Assembly: GCA_026873275.1 (NCBI GenBank) | Contig: JANTUC010000008.1 | Coordinates: forward strand, 1 to 64,000 | Length of the DNA stretch: 64,000 bases | Origin: Pseudopithomyces maydicus | Taxonomy: Eukaryota; Ascomycota; Dothideomycetes; Pleosporales; Didymosphaeriaceae | Direction: 5' to 3' | Made by a program: the position numbers and the translations under genes | The notes under the pieces: model-generated | Told to the model about the DNA's origin: nothing | What the model saw: the letters and a program-made list of their open reading frames with translations, nothing else | Database searches by the model: none | Shown: piece after piece, positions 1-10,406 of the stretch | How the letters are laid out: every line of letters begins with the position of its first letter | How positions within the stretch are numbered: position 1 is the first letter of the stretch

Positions 1-88
1 CCCCTAACCCTAACCCTAACCCTAACCCTAACCCTAACCCTAACCCTAACCCTAACCCTAACCCCCTTAACCCTAACCCTAACCCTAA
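1..88. repeat. Telomere, CCCTAA repeats
   Basis: About fourteen CCCTAA units run from the first base, with one irregular unit near 62-69. The C-rich strand reads 5' to 3' inward, as expected for a left chromosome end. TTAGGG/CCCTAA is the standard repeat of filamentous ascomycetes. Confidence 0.97.
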
Positions 89-148
89 TTTTACTTTTTT
101 TAAAATAATTTTTTATGGACTAGTTAACTAATCTTTTTCATTATTTTC

Positions 149-177
149 TTAGGGTTAGAGTTAATTTCTAACCCCAA
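149..177. repeat. Degenerate telomere-motif inverted repeat
   Basis: TTAGGGTTAGA at 149-159 faces TCTAACCCCAA at 167-177 across seven bases. The arms are complementary except for one position. Confidence 0.7.
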
Positions 178-561
178 CCTCTATAAAAATCGGGTTTTTT
201 TTTAAGAATATAATAGAATTAGCTTAGTATTACGTAATATAGATTATATTTTTATAAAAATATTTAATAATTGCCTAATTAGGCTAGTTAAAATTTAAAA
301 GTTTAAAAAATAATTTTTTTCCACTTTCTTTGAAGAATCTATTAACCCTAAGTACTAAGAATATATAATAATGAGTTATTCGGCTTAACTATATAATAAT
401 AATATCTAGTTAATTTTTGCTGGCTTAGTAATGGCGATTTTTAAAAAAGTAAAATTCTAGATGAATTGTAAATTAAAAGTTTTATATTATAAGAATTTCA
501 CTTATGTAAAAATAATTTTGCTAGGTGGAATAATTAATTAGTTTTTATTTATTCTTAAAAG

Positions 562-585
562 TTAGGGTTAGAACTCTAACCCTAA
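562..585. repeat. Perfect telomere-motif inverted repeat
   Basis: TTAGGGTTAGA (562-572) and TCTAACCCTAA (575-585) are perfect reverse complements separated by two bases. The G-strand-then-C-strand order is that of a head-to-head telomere junction. Confidence 0.85.
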
Positions 586-1219
586 GAATTCTACCTCCCC
601 TACCTTACTAGGGTAAAATTTAGAAATCAATTTTTTCTCCACCAAAACTTGATATTTTTGAAAAATAAAAAATTCATTTTATTCTAAATTATCTATTACA
701 CCTTTTTAGAATTTCGCATCCTTTTATTATAGCTTACTAATTAAGTAGAAAAATTATTTTTCAAAATTCCTAATAATCTTAGGGTTCACCACCCCTGTCG
801 CGCGAACCCTTCTCAAGACTCACCAACTTCAAAGCCGTGCATCGGAGCGAAAACGCGATAATAAAAAATTGTAAAATATTAGTTTTATTCGTCTAATCTT
901 TCTGCAGAATTTGGCCTTTTCAAATTCATTTTTGGTCAAGGATTGGTGGAGAAAGAATTACCTTGCAAAATGGTATATTGGGAGGGAATCCATAGGGGGA
1001 ACTTTTATTCCCTCAATTTTTGCGGGCTCAAAACTTGATCTTTTTGAAAAATTTTCAATTCAAAAGTTGCGTCTGTATGAGGGGTATTTTTTGAATATTT
1101 TACTTTTTCGATAGCTGGTCTGGTTGTGGCGGAATTAATTGTTTTATCCAAATTTTCAATCAATTTTCACGGGCTCAATTCTGATCCGATTCGAAAAATT
1201 TTTGGTTAGGGTTAAGGGT

Positions 1220-1364
1220 TTGATCGTTCGTCGAAATCTGCCCTATTTTGATTGATCGTTCCCTTAGCGAGGCCTTGATCGTAGGGGTTAGAGGCCGAAA
1301 CGAGGATTTTTATCAGCCAATCATCTGCAAATATCGCCTCGCTTAGCTTACAGGGGTGCTTGAT
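1220..1364. repeat. Short dispersed TTGATCGTTC repeats
   Basis: TTGATCGTTC or close variants recur near 1220, 1252, 1275 and 1354, just outside the truncated transcription-factor remnant. This looks like a decayed telomere-associated repeat. No function can be assigned. Confidence 0.45.
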
Positions 1365-1448
1365 CGTTCGAACGGTTAAAGGTCGCATCATGGTTAGAGC
1401 CTGGCAGAAAACTTGCGTGTTGTCGAAAGTGAGCGTCAATTAATTCTG

Positions 1449-2031
1449 ATATACTGTCAGATTTCTCCACTCACGGATCCTTCTATTCAGACCAATACTG
1501 GCACGGTGCTGTTTAGAGACCGAACCGGAAAGCCCTCCAGGAGGCAGCCTGACGCGATACCTAATGGAGCAGTGCGCATCAGAATGCGTTGCAGCAGCGC
1601 GAAACATGGTATCTGCTGTTCACCAACATCAAACTCACGATATTAGCATGCTGCCAGCTTGGTGGTATAGGGTGTTTTACACTCACACGGCCGCCATGGT
1701 GCTTGCCGTATCAACCCTGCGACTGGATCTATTTCCACGCTCGGCGACCCACACCGCTTGGGAGAAGGCGTTGGCACTCCTTGAGGCACATGAGCCTTTG
1801 AGCGAGTCCATCCGAGCGTGTAAGGTGGCTTTGCAACGAATGTTCTTGAGGATTGAACAGACACAGAGTGTTCCTTCCTCAACTCTTTTGTCTGACAAAA
1901 ACCTTTCGAATAATCAAAGCGTTATGAGTGGGAGTTATCCGGATTTCCTTCAGGATTATTCCTGTCACCTTGATGATCTTTCTATATTTAATCTAGACGA
2001 TATATCTTGGCTTATAGATAAGCAAGTTTAA
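1449..2031 (+). pseudogene. 3' remnant of a fungal-specific transcription factor
   Basis: The frame ending at 2031 reads in typical style for the C-terminal part of the fungal-specific transcription factor domain of Zn2Cys6 regulators. It has a segment like RILLFRPILA, a helix with QCASECVAAA, then WYRVFYTHTAAMVLAV and a Ser/Asp-rich acidic tail. An in-frame TGA lies at about 1446-1448. Upstream there is only short-repeat subtelomeric sequence: no Zn2Cys6 cluster and no middle homology region. The simplest reading is a gene truncated when the chromosome end was rebuilt. An upstream exon cannot be excluded, but none is visible. The family call rests on the residue pattern and not on a search. 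Confidence 0.6.
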
Positions 2032-2334
2032 AGGCTATTAGAAGCGGATAGATAAGGTAGTAGGTAGAATTCAAAAGCTGGCGCTCAGGCTGAGAACAGC
2101 TGAGACTGTGGGCCAGCGATTACACAGCATAGTGTAGCACAGTAAGGCTAATGTGTTGATTTGGGGTACAGGTTTCAATATGCAATGTTGGGGGTGTAGT
2201 GCCTACGCTTGGATGCAGGGGTATATTACTGACTGAACGTTGAGCGGAGAGTCCAGAGACTCTGCATAATGCGTGGTCCCCAGCAATTCTCGTGTCGCAA
2301 TTTATGAAAGACTGATCTCCATTGTGCAGGAACT
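2032..2334. other. Intergenic, nothing recognised
   Basis: About 300 bases between the two remnants. A possible acceptor (tgtgcag) just before 2330 may belong to a lost upstream exon of the monooxygenase remnant. Confidence 0.4.
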
Positions 2335-2717
2335 ATGACAGCAATATTCCCTAATCTCTTCCTCGTCAACGGCCCCAATACCGTCTCACCATGGGCAAGC
2401 CTGATCCGTGGCCTTGAACACCAAGCTATGCACAACGTACACGTTATACGCCATATTCGCGGAAATACCGAAACATCTCCGCTCTACTCCATAGAGCCTA
2501 GACCAGAGAAGGTGGAGGCATGGACTAATGCTATGCAATCGGCTTGGATGAAATGGCAACTAGCTCCATATATGGCCCAGCTTTTTACTATCTTAGTAAG
2601 AATAGACGCAATACGTTTTTCTGGCCATTGCCGCAGAGATATTTCTGGTGGAAACCCAGGAGGTTTTATCGTCCTAACTTTATTGAGCGGGGTTTACTTA
2701 TTGAGTATCTACAATAG
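2335..2717 (+). pseudogene. C-terminal fragment of a Baeyer-Villiger-type flavin monooxygenase
   Basis: The start of this frame matches the conserved C-terminal segment of FAD/NAD(P)-binding Baeyer-Villiger-like monooxygenases: FPNLFLVNGPNTVSPWASL, then a helix with EHQAMHNVHVIRHI and an EAWTNAMQSAW segment. The family continuation (aromatic residues, NTFFWP, RYFWWKPRRF) is present only in another frame, from about 2580 to a stop at 2715-2717, so one base is missing near 2575-2583. The Rossmann motifs (GxGxxG) are absent upstream. It is therefore a fragment even if the frame break is an assembly error. With the adjacent truncated regulator it may be the debris of a metabolic cluster, which is inference. 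Confidence 0.65.
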
Positions 2718-4162
2718 CACCAGGAATCTTTGGGAGTTTTTCGAAATAATCACGGGCAGGGGAATCGATTAATACAAGGTCATTAAAGGAAGCGTGACAT
2801 GTATAAAGTATTGCTTTCCCACTCTGCTATGTGCCTATGAAGTGAAATCATTGGGGAAGCATTTCTCTTTGGCCACAATTTCTGGTCGTGGATGCCCGCG
2901 TGGTCTACTAACTGCGCCTTGTTGGTGGACACCAGTTCCTTACGGCAATTTTGGCACTAGACAACCCGAATCAGATATGTTAGCAGTGTCATGCCGTCCT
3001 TCGTTCATAAAGACACAAGGACGATCTGGGGTAGAAGCAATCATACAATAGAGGTTGGCTTGGGAGCCTTGACAGGAAGACCATTCGCCTTCACGGGGGC
3101 GCGGGTGCCAGCCTTGTCAGCTGCTCTGTGCTCGCGCTGGATCTGCGCAGCCATCGGTAAGCCAGTTGCACAATCTTGGCCTGCTTAGAGATACGAAGAA
3201 GTCGTATACATACCCTAGCTTTCTTGGAAATGGGCATGGTGGCTGTTTAAGGTATGCGTAATCGTGGTGGAGATGTTGTCGTAATTGTTCTAAGGGAATT
3301 TTTGGAGGTAGCCCCAACACTTGCAGGGTAGCGAACCAATCAAAGTTGTCTGTTCGGTAAATAGTCGCCCGCAAAAATCCTGAAGAGCGAACCAGGGTAG
3401 ATTATCTTCAGTTTGTGGGCACACGCACATAGTGACCAGTCGCATTAGGTATGGTTCATACAGGGCCCTCGCTTGTCGCCGCGCTAACGTAACGGCGGTG
3501 ATTTACCCAGGACAAGTGCTGTTGACAACTTACAAGAGATATGCCTGCCCTTTTATCGACCATCACAGTAGAAATGCGCGAATGTTCTGCTGATGTTTCT
3601 GCAGCACTTATGTGTATGCTACTGACAGTGCATGCAGTTCCGTAGGCGAAGAGAATTCGACTTCAATTTTATTCACCCTCTCCAACCAATCGAGTATAAC
3701 GATAAACGCATCTGGATGCCAGATCAAGGTTATAAGGTAAGGGAGGATTTTCTTTAGCGCAGACTACATCAAACTAGCCGTTGCGTAGGAAATCAATCTA
3801 ATTTCATTGAGTGAATTAATCAGGATTGCTACATGGAAAGGACCTACCTATGAGGCCAATCCCGCTATGAGTACCACGCGATCCATTGATTAGGTGTTCC
3901 ATCTAGATTCCCTTCGAATCCGCTACACCATATCCTGCAATAGCTATATCTACTTAACACTGAAAACTGTCTTCTGAATACAAATATTGAACACTAATAA
4001 TTGTATAAACTACCCACTGTTTTATATTTTTTACATTTTGTTTTGACATATTCACTAAAATGATAAAAATACTGGTTGTTTCCTTGCGCATACTAATAGG
4101 GAGCTGCAGGAACTATCCTTTTATTCAGTATAACTGCAGCGGCAATAAAGGGTCCAGCGCAT
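2718..4162. other. Intergenic, only unassigned short ORFs
   Basis: Short open frames (for example an 85-codon minus-strand frame at 3117-3374) show no domain I recognise and no convincing splice structure. From about 3900 the sequence becomes AT-rich. It includes the 3' flank of the Helo-GTPase gene. Confidence 0.4.
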
Positions 4163-7100
4163 TCACTTTTTTGACCCGATCATACGTATAGATCGGGCTT
4201 TCTTTTCGATAGGCTTCATCATCGCACACTCGGCAACATATAAGAATAGCTGATCAAGACCTTCGCGTTTCAATGCTGAAGTCTCAAAGTAATTCTGCGC
4301 TCCAGTCTTTGTCGCTACACCCCATGCCTGTGAGGGGTTAGAATTAACATTACATTTCATATTGCCAGAGCTAAAACAACTGACCTGGGAGAGAGTGACC
4401 CCCGGTAGTGTATTGCAAACGTCTCGCAACTCATTATTCCCGTATCCGAGATCCTTTTTGCAGCCAACCAGAACGATAGGAACACCTCTTAAGTAGTATT
4501 TGACTTCGTGGATCCACTGCAAGTGGACTTAGTGCTATACTCGAGCTAAAATATTTTAGACACTTACCTGTTCTTCCACATTCTCAAGAGTATCGTAGTT
4601 CGATAAGTCTATACACATCAAGACAACTCGAACATCATTGCCATAATATCCTTTTCTTAATTCGTGGTAACTTTCGTTTCCAGTGAAGTCGCCAACTTCA
4701 AGTTCTATATCATGGCCTGCTACGGTCGTTGTTTTTTTGACATAGGTTGTGTATTGCACTGTTCCTGCGGCGTTGTCGTCAAGAGACTTACATCCGGTCC
4801 AAGCCCTTCGAGCAAAATTGTTATCATGCGCTCATGCAAGGTTGACATTCTTTTTCTGACTTACCTAATAAGCCATGTCTTACCGCAGCATGCATCTCCG
4901 ACTAGGAGAACTTTGCGTCGAGTCATTTCTCTGGAAATGGGTCGTGATTCCAATGATGATGTCGGAATAATTCGAGATTGACCAGTTGTTTCGACATCCT
5001 TCAGCGAGGACGAATCATTTTCAGGTCGATGACTTCCACATGTGCTACATATATCAATGTTCAGAGACTCTGATACCTCTGACATGCACGTCTTGCATGT
5101 CCAGGTTTCGGGAATAGAGGATATTTTGCCGGTGTTTGCGGGGCGGTCGAGCCAGGCATTCACATGAGTGGACATCATCTCCTCAGACCATCCAGAAAGG
5201 TTTTGGTCGCATACGGGACACGTGGGCGCATGCAATGTGCGGTGTGGTGATTCTTGTATGCCATTGGAAGACCTTTTCGAATTCGTATTGCTACTGTTGG
5301 CGCGCTCCAAATTGAAACAGTCGTATACGTGATCCCTCCGGTTCCCCTCTGACCATCCGGCTATGTTCTTATCACACACAGGGCATTCTAGGGGTATGCC
5401 CCGAGAAGAAGAGAAAGCTGTCCGTATGGTAAAGACTGCCGATGCTTCCCAAGACTGGGTAAAGCGTCCAATTCAAATACTCCAGCCAGCGCTCTGGGCA
5501 AGATCTTACTGGGAGTAGCATCAAGAACGAGTTGCGTGATGGATGCATCGCGTTGTAACACTGAATCTCATACATCCGGAGCATAAGGAGTGATATCTTC
5601 GACTGTAGAAATGGCCGCGCTATTGTAATTTGAGGATGTTGCGGGGCAGAATTCGGAGAAGGATCTCTCAGCAGTTTTGAGAAACATTTTCGTGCCAAGC
5701 TCCTCGTGCTATTCTTGACGGGTCTTTGTTGATCTCTTTCCTGCTCTAAAGGTTTTCCAGAGCTATCTACTCCAGGAACTAAGCTTCCGGTGCTTGTTGA
5801 TGGATCCTGTACTTCCAACAGTCTTGAATTTTCGTGGTCGTTATTCGAAGGCAGCGATGCCTGTATTGACTGTACTTTGTTCGCTGGAACAGAGGGGGCT
5901 TGTCTTTCGTCTTGGTTTGGTGTGCAGCTAGCAATGCAGCGTATGCATCTTCCTCGTCCGTCATTCCTTCGGCGTTGCACAAACTCATCAAGAAGTGGAT
6001 ACATTGTTCGTATCCATCATAGCCTCCTTCGCCGAGCCTTTTGAACCCTTGCAAGGACCGCCGTCCTTGTAGTTGTGCCGCACCGATATCGTTGCTCTTT
6101 GCCATGAACTGAGCAAGCTTCAGGGTATCCCGTAAATATACTTCGTCGTTTTTTCCAACCTGTTTTTCCGTTATAGATAGTTTCCTTGTCATCATCTCTT
6201 TTGCCTCGCTCCAAGATTCCCAGATGCAATAGGTATCCAGCAAAAGGTCCAGCACTTCTAGTCTTGATACCCCGCTAGCCGCTGCACTCTTCAGTGAGGT
6301 GGGTGATGCTGTGCTGGCCGTCGTCGAAAGTCGGGTCAGGCAGTTGCGCAATTTTCGCTCAGCCCCATATAGATCTCCGTCTTTTTTCAAAATTTTCGCA
6401 CGCTTGAACAAGGCTTTGGTCATCTCCGTCTCTAGGTCTGACTCGCTTTCCGATTGATAGTCTGTAATGGCTGGGACTCTATCCTCGGACTCGAACTCGT
6501 ACACGGTGTTGGACCTCATCCATCGTAGCATAGCCTCATTGGGACCTTTCGCAAAGGTATCCCCGAAGTCTGAACCAGATCTGACTGAAGTCCGATCGAC
6601 CACATCCATTGTCAGGGTTGAAGATGTTGTCGAGACTACGTCTGCGGCTGAACGAACACATTCTCGCAAGTTACTCATCGAGGTGAATTGGTCGATACTA
6701 TCGTCGTTCTGCTCTGCAATAGGGGTCCGAGTCCGAAGGGCTTCGATCTTTGCATTTAAAGAGTCTCCCAGGCAGCGGAACTCATCGTATAGCTTGTCGA
6801 GAGTAGGTATGATTCTATCGGGAATCTCCTCGGTGGACCTTTGGAAAGTTACCTGGTTCCACCTGTATAGTGTCAGCCTAGAAAAGTAAATGGCGGATTA
6901 CCGTGCACTTCAAATCGGCTGGCAATCTTTGGAGGTAGAAAAGTTCAACTGGCTTACAAGATTATCGTGCTTAACGACAGCTGCAATCCGGCACGATAAG
7001 ACTGAATCTGGTCGCGATAAGTTCCGATTTGGTCGATCGCATTCTTGAACCTGAGCTGCTTCCTTGGCCCGTCGAGGAATGATGTCGTCTTATTGATACC

Positions 7101-7400
7101 TTCCAACAAGGCTGCTAATCGTTGCAGGGTCTTCGTGCCATCGTCCAGGGATCGAGCGAGATTCTTCCAATGGTTTCCAGCATGACCCGTGACCTGAATG
7201 CTGGCCTTGATCTCGTCCTGGTCGAAGGTGTCTCGCATTGACACCAGGACCTGATTGAAGCTTGCGACGTCGGCAATCAGTCCTGTTAGGGACGTATCTA
7301 CAACATCAACCTCATCGCAAAACTGCTTGAGTAGGCATGATACCTTCACCGAAAATGTGAGTAAGGCAAGAACACTTGTGGTTATAGATAATGGATCCAT
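4163..7400 (-). CDS. Helo-like / TPR / zinc-finger / Rho-like GTPase fusion protein
   Basis: Five exons on the minus strand: 7400-6958, 6862-5510, 5454-4865, 4805-4568, 4516-4163. Introns are 51-95 nt with GT-AG ends and matching phases. The product is about 992 residues if one base lost in the G5 run at 5894-5898 is restored; the total is then divisible by three. Domains: residues 1-150 begin MDPLSITTSVLALL and resemble the Helo-like/PigL_N fungal N-terminal domain; about 250-480 are TPR-like helices (for example GDLYGAERKLRNCL and DEEDAYAALL); 623-645 are a UBZ-like finger (C-x2-C, H-x3-C); 678-700 are a second, degenerate UBZ; 717-738 are a W-x-C-x2-C...C-x2-C zinc ribbon. About 780-992 are a Rho-like GTPase with GDACCGKT, DFTGNE, CKKD and ETSA motifs and no CAAX box. 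Known: Helo-like domains occur on fungal STAND and incompatibility proteins, and UBZ fingers bind ubiquitin. Inferred: a ubiquitin-sensing signalling switch. No partner is known. Confidence 0.75.
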
Positions 7401-8162
7401 GCCGCATCGATAAGAGACGTATCCGAAGCATGCTAATAAGGTTGTGGGATTGCAACGCATATGCCATCTCAGCTATATTTATGGTTTCAGCTTCAGCCGC
7501 CTAGACCTCAGTCACGAGAACCTAGTCTATAATTTACCCCGCTCTTGTTAGTGTTTACACTAATGACAAGGTGTAGAGTACTAAAATAGGTAGCGAGCTA
7601 AACTAGAGCTAAGCCTCTTGTTCCCTTACTGAAAAATGCCAGAATTACTTTTAGATGAATTTAGAAATGCATATTGATAATAGAGCGTATGGTGGAAAGC
7701 GTGGAGATTTATCGGAATGTTCTGGGATGGATTGTACACAATCAACACCAGCTTACCTGTTAAGAGTTGCTGATAAAACTCCCCCATCATAATTGTATAT
7801 TGTTTTGTTTTCGAAAAAGCAACAACTCAGTTTGAGCTCATTATGTGCAAATGCTTAGTAGGATAAAACGCTGTCACCCCTCTTGTGACAATATAAAAGT
7901 GGTATGATTGTATATTCACTATTTGAATTCTACTCATTCTCTTGCGTTGAAAAGCGGACTCATGCCATCTCTATTGCGATAGTCTTTTTTAACCCCAACC
8001 CTAATTCTTTTCAAAATCTATCCTGTATAACGGACAACATTTTCTGTATTTTAGATTCCAATGGTTCGAACGACGTTAATTGAAAACCATAGATTCCAAT
8101 ATTCCACTTAAAATTACCATATCGCTAGTCTTTATAAGAATGAATAGATACAGGTATTATTA
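7401..8162. other. Intergenic between the Helo-GTPase gene and the UstYa cluster
   Basis: AT-rich, no recognised gene. It contains one copy of a 94-base repeat (7806-7899) also found near 52.9 kb, and a telomere-like AACCCCAACCCTAA at about 7991-8004. Confidence 0.5.
7806..7899 (+). repeat. Dispersed 94-base repeat, copy 1
   Basis: Matches 52897-52990 on the same strand. The last 50 bases (7850-7899) differ at two positions, both A/G. The core holds an inverted repeat, TGTCAC (7872-7877) and GTGACA (7885-7890), followed by a TATA-like ATATAAAAG. It could be a MITE-like remnant or a duplicated promoter. Confidence 0.8.
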
Positions 8163-8988
8163 CTATTCTAAGAATCCAGTTCCATTGCTCGCTCGATAAT
8201 GCTCTGCCCAAAGCTTTACCTCTGCATAATCCCTACAACTCCTATCTATGTTCCAACCTGTTACTCCTCCGAGCTCAAGGTCTACCGGTTCAAGTGTGGT
8301 ATCTGCCGAGCATAACAAAGACTGTCTAAGATAATCTAAACAGTGTCTCACATGCTTGAAATCATGACCGTCTGGATGCGCTTCCGAATTTTGTCTTGAA
8401 TAGAGCGCCTGGCGCAATCCCCACTATTTATCAGTTAGTATTCTACTTCGGAATCCTTTAGATCACAACTTACTAGGCAGTGAAGCTGATGTGCAATCGA
8501 AATAGTATAGAACTGACGTGATCTCTCGGGGTACTGAACTGTACCTTTGCCCACTGTAACGCGGCTCAGTAACAACTCCAATGATTGCTCCATTCCCAAT
8601 CATACATACCAGGTAGTAGAGAATCCCAGGCGGGGTCACTGTCGCCATCACTTTGATTGCTTTCGCCGAAGGTACTGTTATAATGGAAGGATTTTTGGAT
8701 GATGTGAACTGGCACCGTGGCTACTGTTGAGTTAGCATTGAAGACTTCCCCATTTTCTGGGGTTGAGTTACGATTAGAATAGACTAGTTCGCGATTTGAA
8801 CTATATGCCGAGCCAAGAAGAGATCCGATGATCGCGGAAACCAGGCCCACGCAAATGAGTAACCCAGGACGAGAGGTGGTAGTACTGGGGCGCTGATAAG
8901 ACATAGACTCCTCATAGCCTTGTGGACATTGGCGATAATTAGAACCAATGCCAAATGCACTTCGAATGATCTGCAGCATGTCTCGCAT
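8163..8988 (-). CDS. UstYa-family (DUF3328) oxidase 1
   Basis: Three exons: 8988-8610, 8553-8474, 8423-8163, giving 239 residues. The introns are 56 and 50 nt, the second with a perfect CTAAC branch site. The N-terminus is followed by one transmembrane helix (LLICVGLVSAIIGSLLGSA), then an AWDSLLPVG-type segment and the two family-defining HxxHC motifs, HQLHC at the end of exon 2 and HVRHC in exon 3. After these come CSADTTLEP and a C-x-D-Y segment. UstYa proteins are membrane-anchored oxidases; in dikaritin pathways they form the ether or C-C crosslinks of the precursor peptide. It is divergent with UstYa-2 across about 385 bp. ATG at 8988 is the first in frame; 8904 is an alternative. Confidence 0.9.
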
Positions 8989-9373
8989 CGAAGGTGTGAG
9001 ACCTTTTCGTTTGCTATGCTGGTTGAAATACAACGTTTATCTTTCCTTCCTGTCGTGGTTCATACCATAACTATAAAATCTTGACGAATCGACTACGATA
9101 GGTCCGTTGAAACTTTGGTGGTGAATTTAACAGCAGTGACTAGGCTGGGCAGTCGCAGTATACATATAGGCTGGAGGGAGTGGAGACTTCAGCCGAAATA
9201 AAGCTTATCGCAATCCATTTGTCATACCACGCCACGCCTGTACAGCGAAATGCCAAGGAATAACTTGGCTCGGCATTCAAAAGACCATACTTTAACTTGA
9301 ATGGCCCAAATTTCTCAATTGTAAGTCTCACCACATCAATCGTGTCAAAACCTGGTACAATCCACAAGAAAGA
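8989..9373. promoter_or_regulatory. Shared promoter region of two divergent UstYa genes
   Basis: The only sequence between the divergent starts at 8988 and 9374, so it probably drives both genes. The 75-codon minus-strand frame inside it (9140-9367) has no recognisable domain. No specific operator was identified. Confidence 0.5.
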
Positions 9374-10406
9374 ATGGATGACAAAGTAATGGAAGAAGAT
9401 TCATTCCCTTTATTGGAAGAAGACGATGTAGAACTATACCCAACTACTACACGCGCGCATCAGAAAACTCTTCATGGCGTTGTTTTCCTGTATTTCACGA
9501 GATTTACTTGGACTTTCATACATCTCGGTATCATAGCAACGTACTCGGTAGTGTTATTGATGGTTATCCTCCAAACAAGACCTCACACTATTCAAGCTGG
9601 ACATCAATTACCACGTCAGTCCATCGTCAGTCATTGGAATTGTATTTCAGCTCACACAGCGTAGTCCCTGCTCGGGTTGCATTGGCGCCCGAACTGCGTC
9701 ATTTTCCCACCGCATTAAAGAACAATCCTTTCGCGGGTAAACCGCGTGAAGAGCTAGAAGAGGCATGGCACAACCTTCTCCAAAGTCCGTTTTGTCCCTT
9801 GCTCAATCATTTCAACTACTCATCTTACAGATGACAATATTCTAATCTCTCGGGCGGAACTTGATGCACTTAACCTCAGGTCTGTTTACTCTCGCAATGG
9901 TTCGTACGGTGTAGCGTCTCTGAGTGCTTTCCACTCACTGCATTGCCTGGTAAGACTTCTTTCTCCGCTTTGCATCTGTCGCAACAGAGCATTCATGTTG
10001 ATATCACGTCACAGAAACTTGTTCGAAGAATGGTCTACAAGGAACACTATCACCGAGAAAAGTCTGCAACGGATCTTGAGCGGCAAATGAAGCATGTGGG
10101 TAAGTCCTGCCGAGAACGTAAGCCTGGAGCCTGCATCGGGGCTTTTACTGAATCAGTACCGACTTAGATCACTGCATTGAATACATCCGCGAGACGCTTA
10201 TGTGCAAACCGGATATTTCTTTGGTTACATTCCGTTGGATTAACGATACGGCACAGCATCCGGATGATCCTTTCGGGTACTACCCTACAAATTTTGATGC
10301 CGGTCAGCATGAGTGTTTCGATTGGAAAGGCCTCAATCATTGGGCTGGAGCTAGATCATTTGACCTGTATGATTTGTCTCTTCTCGATAGACCGGTGTCT
10401 GTGTAA
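9374..10406 (+). CDS. UstYa-family (DUF3328) oxidase 2
   Basis: Five exons: 9374-9614, 9665-9784, 9831-9949, 10015-10099, 10168-10406, total 267 residues with phases that close. The N-terminus has the acidic FPLLEEDD segment usual in this family, then a transmembrane helix (residues ~45-65), a PARVAL segment, FAGKPREELEEAW, and the two HxxHC motifs HSLHC and HVDHC. The tail is CKPDISLVTFRW and HECFDWKGLNHWA. Intact and typical. It shares a promoter region with UstYa-1 and presumably acts in the same pathway as a membrane-bound oxidase or cyclase. Confidence 0.92.

Larger units (their letters stand above)
89..1448. other. AT-rich subtelomere without recognisable genes
   Basis: Very AT-rich sequence with scattered telomere-motif remnants (around 150-177, 343-352, 562-585 and 1203-1215) and a small GC-richer island at about 781-860. 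The short open frames at 911-1114 and 1212-1439 have no recognisable domain and I do not call them genes. The composition fits RIP-degraded subtelomeric DNA, which is inference. Confidence 0.7.

Noticed and set aside
911..1439. Subtelomeric ORFs (67 and 75 codons)
   Set aside because: Composition matches the surrounding AT-rich or repeat sequence, with no recognisable domain. No subtelomeric helicase motifs present.
3117..3374. 85-codon minus-strand ORF as a gene fragment
   Set aside because: Reads plausibly as protein, but I could not assign any family or splice partner.
5888..5975. A 53-nt intron joining the two frames of the Helo-GTPase gene
   Set aside because: It would remove the TPR-like DEEDAYAALL segment and use a weak GTGCAA donor. 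The homopolymer explanation is simpler, though RNA-seq must decide.
5372..6678. Two separate genes split at the stop near 5779
   Set aside because: One base restored in the G5 run at 5894-5898 joins the frames, exon phases then close over the whole gene, and the same error type recurs across the window.
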